This document shows, one piece after another, positions 11,787-23,200 of a stretch of 64,000 nt of DNA. The translations under genes and the position numbers were made by a program. Every line of letters begins with the position of its first letter. The first letter of the stretch is position 1. Source of the stretch: Craterostigma plantagineum (taxonomy: Eukaryota; Streptophyta; Magnoliopsida; Lamiales; Linderniaceae); NCBI GenBank assembly GCA_027422505.1, contig JAPQWV010001621.1, positions 1-64,000 of the forward strand, given 5' to 3'. The notes below the pieces were generated by a model, which worked only from the letters and a program-made list of their open reading frames with translations, ran no database searches and was not told the origin of the DNA.

Positions 11787-13806
11787 TTGAAAATGAAGGT
11801 CATTGATATGGTTGTATCGGACAAAACAGACACAAAAGCTGCCAGGCCATCACAAGTTGAAGACTTAACTTATCGATGCTTACCTACTGCAAACTCAATC
11901 GACTGTTGGATTCATGGAATTGAAGGTGGAGGTCAAGTATTTGAGGGTGCTACTGACTTTCGTAGCAAGCTTGAAAGGTACGCAATGGCAAGAAGGAAGT
12001 CATTCAAGTACATTAAAAATGACCCTCAGAAGATCATCACAGTTTGCAATGTGGAAGGGTGTAACTGGAGGATATATGCAGCTCGAAGGAAAAATGATGG
12101 TGTATCCAACATTAGAAGTTGCACCCTCGACCACACATGTGGGGAATCCAGTTTGCTAACGCGGGACCACCCAAAAGCAGATGCTAGATTGATTGCCGAG
12201 TTGCTTCAGCCTAAGCTGGGTATCGAGCCTCTTTACAAGCCACATACTATGAAGAATGACATGCTGCGGCATTATGGAGTAATTCGCTACCACAGAGCAT
12301 GGTCAGGGAAAGAAATGACCCTAAAGAATATTCATGGGATTCAAAGAGGTTCTTATGATAGATTGAGGTAGTATTGCCATGCTGTAAAGAGTACAAATCC
12401 AGGTTCTGTTGCAGACTATGAACTTCAGGCCGATACACACAAATTTAGGAGAATGTTTCTGAGTTTACATGCTTGTCTAGTTGGCTTTATAAGGGGTTGT
12501 AAACCATTACTCTTCCTTGATGGAACACATATCAAGAACAAGTGAAGGCTGTTTGCTTAGTGCTGTGGCGAAAGATGGAAATGATGGCTGTTTACTGTTG
12601 CTTTCGTAGGTTAGAATTTCACAAAATATACTTACTTTCGCAATCTTACATCATACCAGCTTTATTCTTTTTCATAGTGGTTGACGCGGAGAGTGACCTT
12701 AATTGGGAGTGGTTTCTATTGAAGCTGAGGCACCTTTTATGCTATCATGGAAGAGATAACTTCATAGAATATACTCTTTTCCGGACCGGCATGCTGGCTT
12801 GGTTAATGGCGTTCCCTTGGTATTTCCAGGGGCTCACCATGCATATTGTTTAAGACATGTGGTGGACAATTTCAAGACACATGTTATGCAGTCTATCGAA
12901 TAGTTTGTTATTTTGTTATTTTCTTAGTGGATTTGGTATTGGACTTTCATTTCTTATCGAGTCTCATTATTCAGGTACTGCGAAAATACCCATTTAGGAA
13001 TAAGAAGCACTGGACAATGAAGTTGAAGAACGAAGCATGCTCTCCTTACGTGGATGATTTCAGAAAATTTGTTACAGAATTTGAAGAAACATTCCCTGTG
13101 CATAAACCGTTCATTCGAGAGACGAATCCAAACTGTTGGGTTTTTTTCATTGTTTCGTGGCAACAGATGGGGAATTCTCGACAACAACATTGCTGAAAGC
13201 TGGAATAGTTGGATTCGTATGGCTCGAGCACTACCAATTGTAGCGTTGGTCGATGAAACAAGACGAAAATTAATGGTAATGATGAATGATAAAAGAGCTG
13301 AAGTGCATGGAAACATTGGAGCTTGTGTAGCAAGCCCGAGAGGAAACTGAAGTCAACATAGATGAATCTCGTATATTGCAGGTTGATACTTCTTCTGGGT
13401 GGCAGTTTGAGGTCTCAGAACACGGGAAAAAATTTGCCGTCGACTTAAACAACAAGACATGCTCTTGTAGACACTTCGAGTTAGAGAGGATTCCATGTAA
13501 GCATGCATGCTCGTGCATTCTCTCGTTGCAACTACTTGCAGCTTTCTCCATACGACTTCTGTGACGCCTATTACAGTCTAGCAAAATACAAAGAGGCCTA
13601 CATGTCTTCTATAAGTCCAATCTATTCTGATTTTGCAAGTGGCGATTCTATACCCGAAGATGTTATCGAACCAGACGTTCAAAGACCCCCAGGCCGTCCA
13701 CGATAAAAATGAATCCTTTCACAAATTCGAGATGTCCGTCCACTAAAGTGCGGAAGATGTACGAAGAACGGGCACAACCGTCGGACACGTAAAGAACCAA
13801 TCTAAT
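11787..13806 (+). pseudogene. Mutator-like (MuDR-type) transposase pseudogene
   Basis: MuDR-family transposase, the DDE enzyme that cuts and inserts Mutator-like elements. The N-terminal ORF (11787-12371) has the MuDR DNA-binding zinc finger (C..EGCNWRIYAA..R, then DHTC). An in-frame TAG where TGG is expected precedes the MULE domain start (LLFLDGTHIKNK, first catalytic Asp, about 12511). Then come VVDAESDLNWEWFLLKLRHLL (12680-12740), the region of the second Asp with a one-base insertion, ESWNSWIRMARALP (13196-13240), a SWIM zinc finger (CSCRHFELERIPCKHAC, 13462-13512) and a degenerate C-terminal zinc knuckle (CGRCTKNGHN). AG/GT borders suggest two introns, about 12611-12679 and one ending near 12975. 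Several stops and frameshifts make it inactive. Confidence 0.85.
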
Positions 13807-13929
13807 GTTTGCTGCAATTTTTTTGGTCTTTTTGTCGTCTACATTTTGCACAGCTAAGATTTTGTCTATGAGAAGTTCTTTTGTACCTTTTGTAATGGGA
13901 TAGTACGAATATTTGGTATTCAATTAAAT

Positions 13930-15170
13930 TTCAATGCTTAACAGTCGAGTAACACGTCTTTCAAAAAGCGTACCATTTCATTCAACAAATAAAACACATT
14001 TGTTAGTGAAAATAACATTTCCTTAAACAATATAACATCATTTCGCGAATATAACCTTTCCTTCAAAAAATATAACATATCTGATCGTGAAGATACACCT
14101 TTCCTTCTCGTAAAGATAACCTTCCCATCGCTGGTCACTTGACGAATTTGCCATTGTTTGATCAATGTTCATGACCATATAAGTTCGAAATTATAATTTG
14201 ATCAGTGTTGATACGTTACGAGCATTAGCGATGCTAATCGCGAGAAACAACTGGTATATTTTCCCTAATTGTGTAAAAAAGAAAGAGTATAGAATAAATA
14301 ATCAATGTCTTACAGTTAATGACAATGACAGACACATAAATAACACGACTCTGAATGTTAATAACGCTTTTTGTGTCGGAAATAACACATTATGTTTACA
14401 AGCAATGGATCAAGAGGAACAGAATGAAAATCACAAACGACACTGAAAAATAGATAAAAACTGCATAAATCTCGGCGTTATTCACTCAATAAGGTAAAGT
14501 AGACCTCGATTTCTCATGGGTACTTCGAATTTATACTGATTACTAGCAAGAAACGGATATTATATTTTCCTTAATTGTGTAAGAAAGAAATACTTATAAC
14601 ATAAAATAAAATAACAAATGTTTCATGGTTAATATCTATAGTTGAATTAGAAGTAACATGACGCTGAAGGTTAATAACGCTTTGTGTGTCGTCAATAACA
14701 CATCTGTATACAAGCAATGGATCGGGAAGAATATAACGAAAATCACAAACGACACGAAAAAACAATTGAAAACTGCATAAATCTCGCAGTTATTGACTCA
14801 ATATGGTAAATCAAACCTCGATTTCTCATGGGTACTTCGAATTTATACCGATTACTTGCAAGAAACGGATATTATATTTTCCCTAAATTGTCTAAAAAGA
14901 AATACTTAACAAAGAATAAAATAACAAATGTCTTATGGTTAATAACTAACGTTGACAAATAAGTCACACATCATTGAAACTTAATAACGCTTTATTGGTC
15001 GTCAATAACACTTGCTGTATAAGCAATGGATCAGGGAAATATAACGAAAATCACAAACGAGCTTAAAAAACAGATGAAAAGTGCATAAATCTCGGCGTAA
15101 TTGACTCAATAAGGTAAAATAGACCTCGATTTCTCATGGGTACCTCGAATTTACACCGATTAATATAATT
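13930..15170. repeat. Tandem repeat, ~308-bp unit, three copies, beside the MULE pseudogene
   Basis: The segment with CGATTTCTCATGGGTAC occurs at about 14508, 14819 and 15127 (spacing 311 and 308), each preceded by ACTGCATAAATCTCG and by a TTAATAACGCTTT motif. 13930-14165 has a different, shorter iteration of ATATAACNTTTCCTT words. A single diverged relative lies at about 10560. Position on both sides of the transposase suggests subterminal repeats of the element. No coding potential. Confidence 0.75.
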
Positions 15171-16114
15171 TATATCGAAATCTAGATTCGATTTACCACT
15201 ATGTTCTCTAATTTGCACCCTAATTAGACAAGTAAATTCTACTGCTTGCTTCGTCAATATCATAATCAATCCAACATGACATGTCGAATCGGTTGGACGG
15301 GGCAGTCGGGTTTTTTCGTGCTCGATTCAGTGTAAGAAAAATGAGTTCGATCATTAAATAAAAAATTCTGTTGATAACGTTTCGCAATAGCAAAGTAACA
15401 CCATAGTGTTGAAAAATAACATATCGGTTGTCTAAAGTAACAAATATGCAGTAATTGTGTAACTCTTGATTGTTGCAACATCTTCTAAAAAGAGTTTGGA
15501 CTTCGGATGGGAAGGGTGAAAGTTAGTCGGTATACTAACTCCTCATCTACAAATCAGCCGTAGGTTATTTTCTCAACGAATAAGGAATTGTAGGAGTGAA
15601 CTATTGATATAATTTTAAAAAGCAAACGACAAGTCGAAGTTAATAAAATAGTCAAAATACATATTTTGACTATTTCTAAGATTAAATAATTAAACACTAA
15701 TTCATTAGTTTTAACAATTGGTCCTGGAGACTTTTTGGTTCATCATGCTATTGCTTTTGAATTGGCACTGGACTGACATCTGGAAACTTAGCAGACAAGA
15801 ATGAAATTCAATTAGTCCCACACTTACCACAGGAACGCGAACGCCAATCGGACCCTCCAATAAGTCTATTGGAATTGGCTCTGTATCAATGGTAAAAGTA
15901 CCGCTTTATTTTAGACAAAAAAACACGTCGTGACTTTCGCTGGAAAAGAAAAGAGCAAAAGGTATTTTTGTCAAATGCTATTTTTGGGTTATTTACTCAT
16001 ATTTTACATAACGCAGGTCCTCTAAACTTATTCATTTTCTGACAGGGTCTGACGAGTAAATGAAAAGGTTAGGTGGGCCTGAATAAAATCATCCCTTGAA
16101 TCAAAGGGCTGAAT
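15171..16114. other. Intergenic, no gene seen
   Basis: AT-rich sequence without recognisable genes or repeats; the right end of the Mutator-like element probably falls somewhere in its first 400 bp, but I could not find it. Confidence 0.4.
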
Positions 16115-17003
16115 ACAATTTTAGTCCTCATATGTTATTGCCCGTGTAATTGTCGAACCTATATTATTAGAAGTTACAATCTTAGTCATCCTATTTTAAG
16201 TCCTTCCATTTTTTGTCCTTACATTATTTTAGCTTACAATTTTTGTTCTCTAATTTTGACGTCCGTGTAATTTTCGTCCCTGTATTATTTGAGGTTACAA
16301 GTTTCGTCCTTATATGTTCTTATCAATAATTTTTTACTTAATTCAAATTTCCTTTTAAAACAAACGTTTCTATTAGCAAGCATAAATATAAAAAAAGTAT
16401 AAGAAGACATAAAATTGGATTTCGATAGCCTTCCCAAGCTCATGACCTCGAATTCTTCATATTGTTGCAATGATGTTATTTTCATTATTCACTATAAAAA
16501 TCTGCAATCTTAGTAATTTTTGTTTCATATTATTTAGTCGACGATGAGTTAGAGTTCTACTAATGTGAGGGACAATAACCCACTAATTGTTTCTAGAGTC
16601 CATTTTACCTCTATTTTATGTCTTTCTTATATATATATATATATATTTTATTTATGTTTGCCATAGAAACGTTAGTCTTTAACGGAAATTAGGATTAAGG
16701 CAAAAATTGTTGATAATAAAGCATATAAGGACGAAAATTACACAGATAGTAAAATATGAGGATAAAAACATAGGGACGAAAATTGCATGAATAATAAAAT
16801 ATGAGGACGGAAATTGTAACCTCAATTAATATAGAAAATATAGGGACGAAAATATAATATCAAAAACATAGGGACGAAAATTGCATGAATAATAGAATAT
16901 GAGGACGGAAATTGTAACCTCAATTAATATAGAAATTGTAACATCAATTAATATACGGAAGAAAATTGCACGGACAGTAGTAGGTCCCAAAGTAAGAAAT
17001 TTG
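16115..17003. mobile_element. Fold-back element with long, internally repetitive arms
   Basis: Left arm 16115-16330 is built from words such as TGTAATTTTCGTCCCT and GAGGTTACAA; right arm 16700-17003 has the inverted words (AGGGACGAAAATTGCA, TTGTAACCTC) in several tandem copies. The two arms can pair into a long hairpin. A TA microsatellite (16630-16647) sits in the loop region. There is no coding sequence, and TSDs were not determined. Confidence 0.65.
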
Positions 17004-17086
17004 AACAACTTTTAATAATATCAATTTTTTACAACCGAGGGATCTGAGTTGTAAATCTAATATCCTTAACGCACGCCACGGAAAAA

Positions 17087-17870
17087 CCCTAAAAAGTGTA
17101 GCGCAGTTCTCCTTCCAAAAAAAAGAGCCCCTTCCATTCCCTTCCACTCCCCTCCCTCCTACCTTCCTCGTTCTCTCCACGGCCTCTCCCTCCCCCGGCC
17201 TCCGAGTTGGGGTAGCTTGACTCTTGTTTTTTTTTTTGTTTTCTTTTTTTTTTCCAGGTTTTTTGCCGCCCATTTCTGCCGCCGCCCCGCTCTCGCCCAC
17301 CATCCATTGCACCTGCCTCCAGTCGCTCGTCGTCCGCTGCTGGCCATCCTCCAGCCGCCAGCACTTGTCGCTCGCCTACCGTCGCTTCTTCCGCCTACAC
17401 CGCCTTCCCCTCCTCCAACGTTGGGCTGGTCTCCGTCATCGCCCACCCCGCGCTCGCCGACTGTCCCCCGCCGACCCCCGCTGCCTTGAGTCTCCCCGTT
17501 GTGGGACCTCGTCTCTCCCGATCCTCGGGTTGGGAGCCTTTTTCTCCCTAGTGGGGTCATCAGTCCGATGAAGATAAAACTCAGACGTCGAAGATCAGGT
17601 TAAAGTGAAGAGCAACATAGATTTTGCCTAGTCCCTTTGTCTGTTACAGGTTCTTTAGTTCCTGGTTGTAGATTATGATGTTCTGTTTCTATCAATTTTT
17701 GTCCCTTGTGGACCCTTTTCTCCCCGTGTGGGATGTTTTTCCCTTGTGGGATTATTTGGTGCTCCTATGTAGCCTTTGTTTTTCCGGTTGACGATGTACC
17801 GGTGAGATTCCTTGAGCTATTTAGTGATCCTAATGCAAGCTAGCGTTTGGAAAAAAAGGGATGTGAGTTG
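17087..17870 (+). repeat. Dispersed GC-rich repeat family, copy 2 (plus)
   Basis: Same family as 7165-7960, in the opposite orientation about 10 kb away. The common part is 17500-17800 (GGGAGCC.., CAGTCCGATGAAGATAAAAC, GGTTCTTTAGTTCCTGG, GTCCCTTGTGGACCC). The upstream part is rich in GCCGCC and T tracts in both. No open frame is conserved between the two copies, so I read it as non-coding. Confidence 0.5.
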
Positions 17871-17978
17871 TCACCCTAATTGTTGTTATGTGTTCAATCA
17901 TTAATATTAGGTTTGTGGTCCGTTTGGTTTCCCCCATAAGTCCATATAGTACAAATAATTCCTTATTTAATGTTTGGT

Positions 17979-18791
17979 CATTGTTTTAAAAGGCGTTGTA
18001 CGCGCGCGTCGAGGCACGCGATTGCGTTATTTTTCATCAAAACGCGTCGAACCGTGTTTTATTTAGAGTTTACTTTTTTTAATTGTTTTTATTTAGCGAC
18101 GGCATTTCCGACGCCAAATCCGCCGAAAACAGTTGTTTTAATTATTTTGCGACGGTAAATCCTTCGCAAAACACAATAATTTTGTTGAAAGAAGACAAGT
18201 TTGCAGACGTGGGCTATTGCATAAATTTTTTTATTTTTAATTTCTTTTTATTTAAACTCCCACCGAATAATTAAAGCATCATTATTTTTGGTAGGTTATA
18301 TGATAAAAATACATAAGCATATCCAAATTTATTCCTTATTTCATGACGATCATAATGACATCATATATTTTTATATCAATATAATTTTCGAAAATTATAA
18401 GAATCATTTTAATAGGATTATTTTAGTTGGACTGATAGTAAATCCAAACAGGAATGATTTTAGTTGATATGGGTCTCTATTTTATTATTTGGGATTATAC
18501 AAACTTTCTAACATAATGTTCATATATATTTTAATTTTACATTTTAATCAAGTATTTGTACCTTATTTTTTATTTCATTGAACTTCTAGAAAAAAATATT
18601 GATTATTTAGTCTCATGACTACAATAATGAGATAAAAAAGTGACCATATTTATATTTGTTATATATTACATATAATTTATTGTATGATATCTAACTTATC
18701 CGAAATACTCACGCAATGCGCTACGCTATTCACGCTATGAGCTACCTACACTAAAACATGACATATTACGCTTTGCGTTTTTAAAACGTTG
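17979..18791. mobile_element. hAT-type non-autonomous element, 813 bp
   Basis: Ends are CATTGTTTTAAAAGGCG and, inverted, CAACGTTTTAAAAACGC, flanked by GTTTGGT on both sides (17972-17978 and 18792-18798). Subterminal words are CGCG-rich on the left and GCGCTACGC-like on the right. The interior is AT-rich. It has the same end type as the element at 19529-26449. No transposase is encoded. Confidence 0.7.
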
Positions 18792-18956
18792 GTTTGGTTT
18801 AGTATTTCCAGCCCGCAATTAGTATTTCAGCCCGATAGTAGAAGAAGGGCCCGTAATAAATAAACTGTTTTATCAGGCAAGATAAATTATATTGGGCTTG
18901 TAATAAAAAAATTATACTGGACTTTTATAACCCCGCTTATAACCGAACGCAGCCTT

Positions 18957-19199
18957 CTTTTTTTTTTTCCGGTCCCGAGGTGTCCCCACACAGCCCGGCT
19001 ATGGACTAACCGCCACACACTTCAGAGGTGAGACTAATCCCCGGGGTCACGTCCCAAACCCACCCAACAACGATAGCCATGGGCCTAGACCCATGTGGAC
19101 TTCTCAAATTCATGTGAGAGGTGGGGTTCGAACCCCTGACCTCCTAGTCACATGACTTTGAGTGCCTCAGCTTGGCTACTAGAGCCAAGCCTCATTGGC
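18957..19199 (-). mobile_element. tRNA-type SINE, copy 1
   Basis: Minus-strand SINE. It is flanked by a perfect 17-bp TSD (TAACCGAACGCAGCCTT at 18940-18956 and 19200-19216) and ends in an A tract (T run at 18957-18968). The head carries a pol III B-box-like GGTTCGAACCCC (about 19116-19127) and, further 5', a TGGCTCTAGTAGCC segment in the position of an A box. Such elements are transcribed by RNA polymerase III and mobilised by LINE proteins. Confidence 0.85.
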
Positions 19200-19282
19200 T
19201 AACCGAACGCAGCCTTGAGTTCGAAGAATTAGCATCAATCACCGATGATGACCCTATTAATTAAATGTAGTAAGCGGCCATC

Positions 19283-19493
19283 TTTTTTTTTTTCGGTCCC
19301 GAGGTAACCCCACACTGTCCGGCTAATGGGCTAACCGCCACACACTCCAGAGGTGGGACTAATCCCCGGAGTCAGATGAATACGTCCCAAACCCACCCAA
19401 CAACGATAGTCATGGGACTAGGCCCATGGGGACTTCTCAAATTCATGTGAGAGGTGGGGTTCGAACCCCTGACCTCCTAGTCACATGACTTTG
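19283..19493 (-). mobile_element. tRNA-type SINE, copy 2, 5'-truncated
   Basis: Same family as copy 1, flanked by a 10-bp TSD (AGCGGCCATC at 19273-19282 and 19494-19503). It lacks about 40 bp at its 5' end, including the A-box region, as expected from incomplete reverse transcription. The two copies lie only about 300 bp apart in the same orientation but have different TSDs, so they are independent insertions. Confidence 0.85.
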
Positions 19494-20262
19494 AGCGGCC
19501 ATCAAAACAATAATAATTGACTTTGTACCAATGTTTTTAAAAGCGTTGTAGCGCGCAAAAGCATTTTTTTAAGGAAAACGCTATAATGCGTACCATATTT
19601 CGCGTTTCTCCTCAAAAGCGCACGCTTTTGATGACGTGTCAAGCTATATACGCAACAAAACGCGCTAAATACGCTATATCCTAAAATACCCACGCTATTT
19701 AGGATATTATATACAATAACTTAAAAAAAAGGCCAATTTTATCAGCAAATCAGGCCCATTAATCAACAAAATAAGCCAATTTTTGAAATTAATCAGCCCA
19801 ACTGGACATGTGCCCATGAAACTTTCCACCTAGGTGATGCCATTTATATAGAAAGCGATGCAAGCTCGTTACATAATGGGAATCGGTGTGGGACAACCGG
19901 ACAATGCATTTGTGTTTTCATTAGAAACAAGAAGATGACAAGCTGACCGTTCTACCCAATTATGAGCTTTATTTTATGTAATTGTTTTCCATCTAATTTT
20001 ATTTATTTTTTATCCATTTACCTCATATGTCAGCGATGCATTATGTGGGTGGACGTGGGTAAATAATACTACTAATAATTAATATGCTTTTTTTTTTTTT
20101 TGGCTGACCCCCTCGAGGGCAATGTTCACTAAATAAAAAGAGTGGTACAGTGTTAGCGGCATGCCGCAACCCAACTGGTAAAAGCTACCAGCTAATAAGC
20201 GAAAGAAACAAGACAGTAGACAACTACCAAGCTATACGCCACACACGCCGCATGGCGCATGC

Positions 20263-23200
20263 CTACAGCTGGTACTTTCCCGACAGCGTGGAAAGACGCA
20301 AGCAAAGAAGTATTTCGATCGCCTCAACAAGTTGCTCAGGTGTCTTCTGACGACCCTCCCGCCATCTCGTGTTACGCTCCATCCATAAGTGGTAGACCAA
20401 TGAAGAGAGTGTATGCCGAAAGACCAGATGAGATAGATGGCGACCTTTCCAACGACGAGCTGCCCAAAGGATATCCGTACCCCAATTCGCGTGTCGCCAA
20501 TCGAAACGTAACTTTTCCTGTAACAGCTCGAGGCACCGACCAGAGAATGGGCACCCGAAAAATAAATGCGTGGTAGTCTCAACAGAAAGTGTATCGCACA
20601 GGAGACACGTCGAGGCACCAGCCGCACTAGCAATCCACGGCTTATCCCGTGTAGCCAATCTATCACGAATGGTCAGCCATAGGATGAAGTCGTGCCGAGG
20701 GATCGACATCGGGCCGCCAAGTAACGTGTGCCAAGGAGCTATCGGCCTCCGTAACCGCATGCTGTTCCTCGCCGAGTAGGTGGTGAAGCGACCATCACCC
20801 GAAACATTCCAACGAACAAAATCAGCTTCCCCGGGGCGCACAGGGGGAAGAAGGGGCGCAATATCGAGGTACTCCCTCCTCGAGCAGGCTGGCCACCTCC
20901 ATCCGTCCTCGCCTATCACCATGCTCAGACGAGAATCAATCGGGAGACCCATCACCTGTGGTCCCCGCGGAAAATACTCCACAAGTGGTCCCGTAAGTAA
21001 CCACGGATCAGTCCATAGGCGTAAAGACCTACCGCTCCCGATGTGAAAATCCACCAAAGGTCGGAAGAGAGGACGAAGCTTAAGTAGCTTCTTCCAACTC
21101 CAAGAAGATCGGGCCGACGCCTGAACCGACCAGAGAGACTCGCGGTGGAGTCTGGTCCGCCTAATCCAGGTCGCCCAAATCGAAGTATCATCATCACTCA
21201 GCAGGGTCCAGAGAAGGTGCATAAGCAGTGCCTTGTTATCTACCTCAATCGAACGCAGCCCCAGACCACCTTCCTCCCTCGGTAGGCAGATATCAGCCCA
21301 AGCAACCTTAGCTCCCGACCCTCTCCATAGAAAAGTCCGAATGCGAGTCTCAATGCAACGTAAGACTCCCTTGGGGAGTAAGAATACACCCGCCCAATAC
21401 GTGTGGAAACTCAGTAGGACTGACTTGATCAGCTGAAGACGGCCAGCGTAGGAGAGAGACTGATGTGTCCAAGATCCCAAACGTCGATCAAACGACGCGA
21501 TGAGTGGGGCACAATCAGAAATGCTCAATCGCGAGGTGATCAATGGGACACCCAGGTAGCGGACGGGTAAATAACCCAAAGGGAAACCCATGATACCCTG
21601 AATAGCATCTTTCAGTCGATCCGCACTTCTGGACAGGAACAACTCACTCTTGTCATGATTGGCTCTAAGTCCAGAAAGCATGGCAAAGCACTCCAGACTC
21701 TCCTTAAAGATGGCCACTGACTCAATGTTCGCGTGCGAGAAAAGAAGAAGATCGTCGGCAAAAGTGAGCATAAAAAGAGAAGTCACGTCACATCTCCAAT
21801 GATAACGAAAACATCCTCGGCGATCAATATGCTCCTGAATAATACCATGCAACACCTCCATCACTAAAGTGAAAAGGTAAGGCGATATAGGATCACCTTG
21901 ACGTAATCCGCGATGTCCTCTGAAAAAACCCTCCGACCGTCCGTTGATGCTGATAGAGAAGCGCGTCGTCGTGAGACAAGAGCGGATCCAGCCGACAAAG
22001 GTAGGGTGGAAACGAAGAGCCTCCAGCGTAGCGAGGATGAAGTCCCACTCTACCATATCATAGGCCTTCGCAAGGTCCACCTTGAACGCAACGCGCTCGG
22101 GCAGCCCTGCACTACCATAACCGTGGCAAATTTCCTGCGCCAAGAGGATGTTGTCCGATATACGGCGTCCCGGGATGAACGCCGTCTGCGTAGCATGCAC
22201 TAAGTCGCCCAAGCAGCCCCGCAATCGATTAGCAATGATCTTTGAGATGATCTTGTAAAGTACATTGCAGCAGGAAATTGGTCTGAAATCCTTTGCCATC
22301 CGTGGGTTGAGGCGCTTAGGGATGAGGGTAATGAGTGTCGAATTCAGCTCCCCCAAAAGATGTCCCGTACGAAAGAATTCCCGAATCGCAAAAGAGACAT
22401 CACCTCCAATAGTTGGCCAAGCATGCTTAAAGAAAGCAGCCGTAAAACCATCAGGACCCGGGGCCTTATTGTCCCCAATAGACGATAAGGCCAGCTTGAT
22501 CTCCGCATCTGTAATCGGGACAATCATCGTAGCCGCGTCCTCATCGCCGAGAGTCCGAGTGATAAACGGCGTGACCATAGAAGCATCCACAGGAGACGTG
22601 TGAGCCGAGCAGCCCAGAATCTCAGTGTAATAACGAAGAATCTCATCCCGTACACGCTCCTCACCCTCATAAACAGCCCCAGAAGTATCCTCTAAAGAGA
22701 AGATGCGATTGGCCACTCGACGCGTCGCTACCTTCTTGAAAAAGAAGGCCGTGCACTGATCCCCGTCCTTAAGCCAAGCCAACTTCGCCCGTTGCGCAAC
22801 GGAAATGTACTCAACCTCAACAGCCTTGGCATATGCATATCGGCATCGCTTCTCAAGGAGAAGGAGATCCGGCTCGGTAGGATGAGTAATAGAAAGCTCC
22901 TGCACAATCTCCAGGAACCGTTGCGCCTCGAGGACATTGCGGTTGAGGTCACCCTTAAGACGTCGGAGGCGCTTCATCGCACGCTTGATTCCACGAAGCC
23001 TCGTCATAACCGCAAACATGGGGTATCCCGCAACCTCCCGATGCCAAGCCTCCGCCACCAAAGACGTAAACCTGGGGTCATGTACAAGAAAATTATCGAA
23101 TCGAAAGGTGTCACCTTTGGGTCGCGAATGAGTAACCGCCTCCAAGATAAGGGGAGAATGATCCGAGGTAGCCGGAAGAGCGCATCGATATGGCCGATCC

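Larger units (their letters stand above)
17925..19216. mobile_element. Possible MITE with outer inverted repeats, host of a hAT element and a SINE
   Basis: GGTCCGTTTGGTTTCCCCC at the left and, on the minus strand, GGCTGCGTTCGGTTATAAGC at the right look like diverged terminal inverted repeats, and both are followed by AAGTCCA-type words. Removing the hAT element at 17979-18791 and the SINE at 18957-19199 would leave a 200-250 bp element of a kind common in plants. The repeats are imperfect and no TSD was resolved. Confidence 0.4.

Noticed and set aside
17159..17571. Three long overlapping ORFs on both strands
   Set aside because: Open only because of C/G-rich composition; mutually exclusive and domain-free.
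19110..19140. tRNA gene suggested by GGTTCGAACCCC
   Set aside because: No cloverleaf can be built; the B box belongs to a SINE with poly(A) and TSD, present twice.
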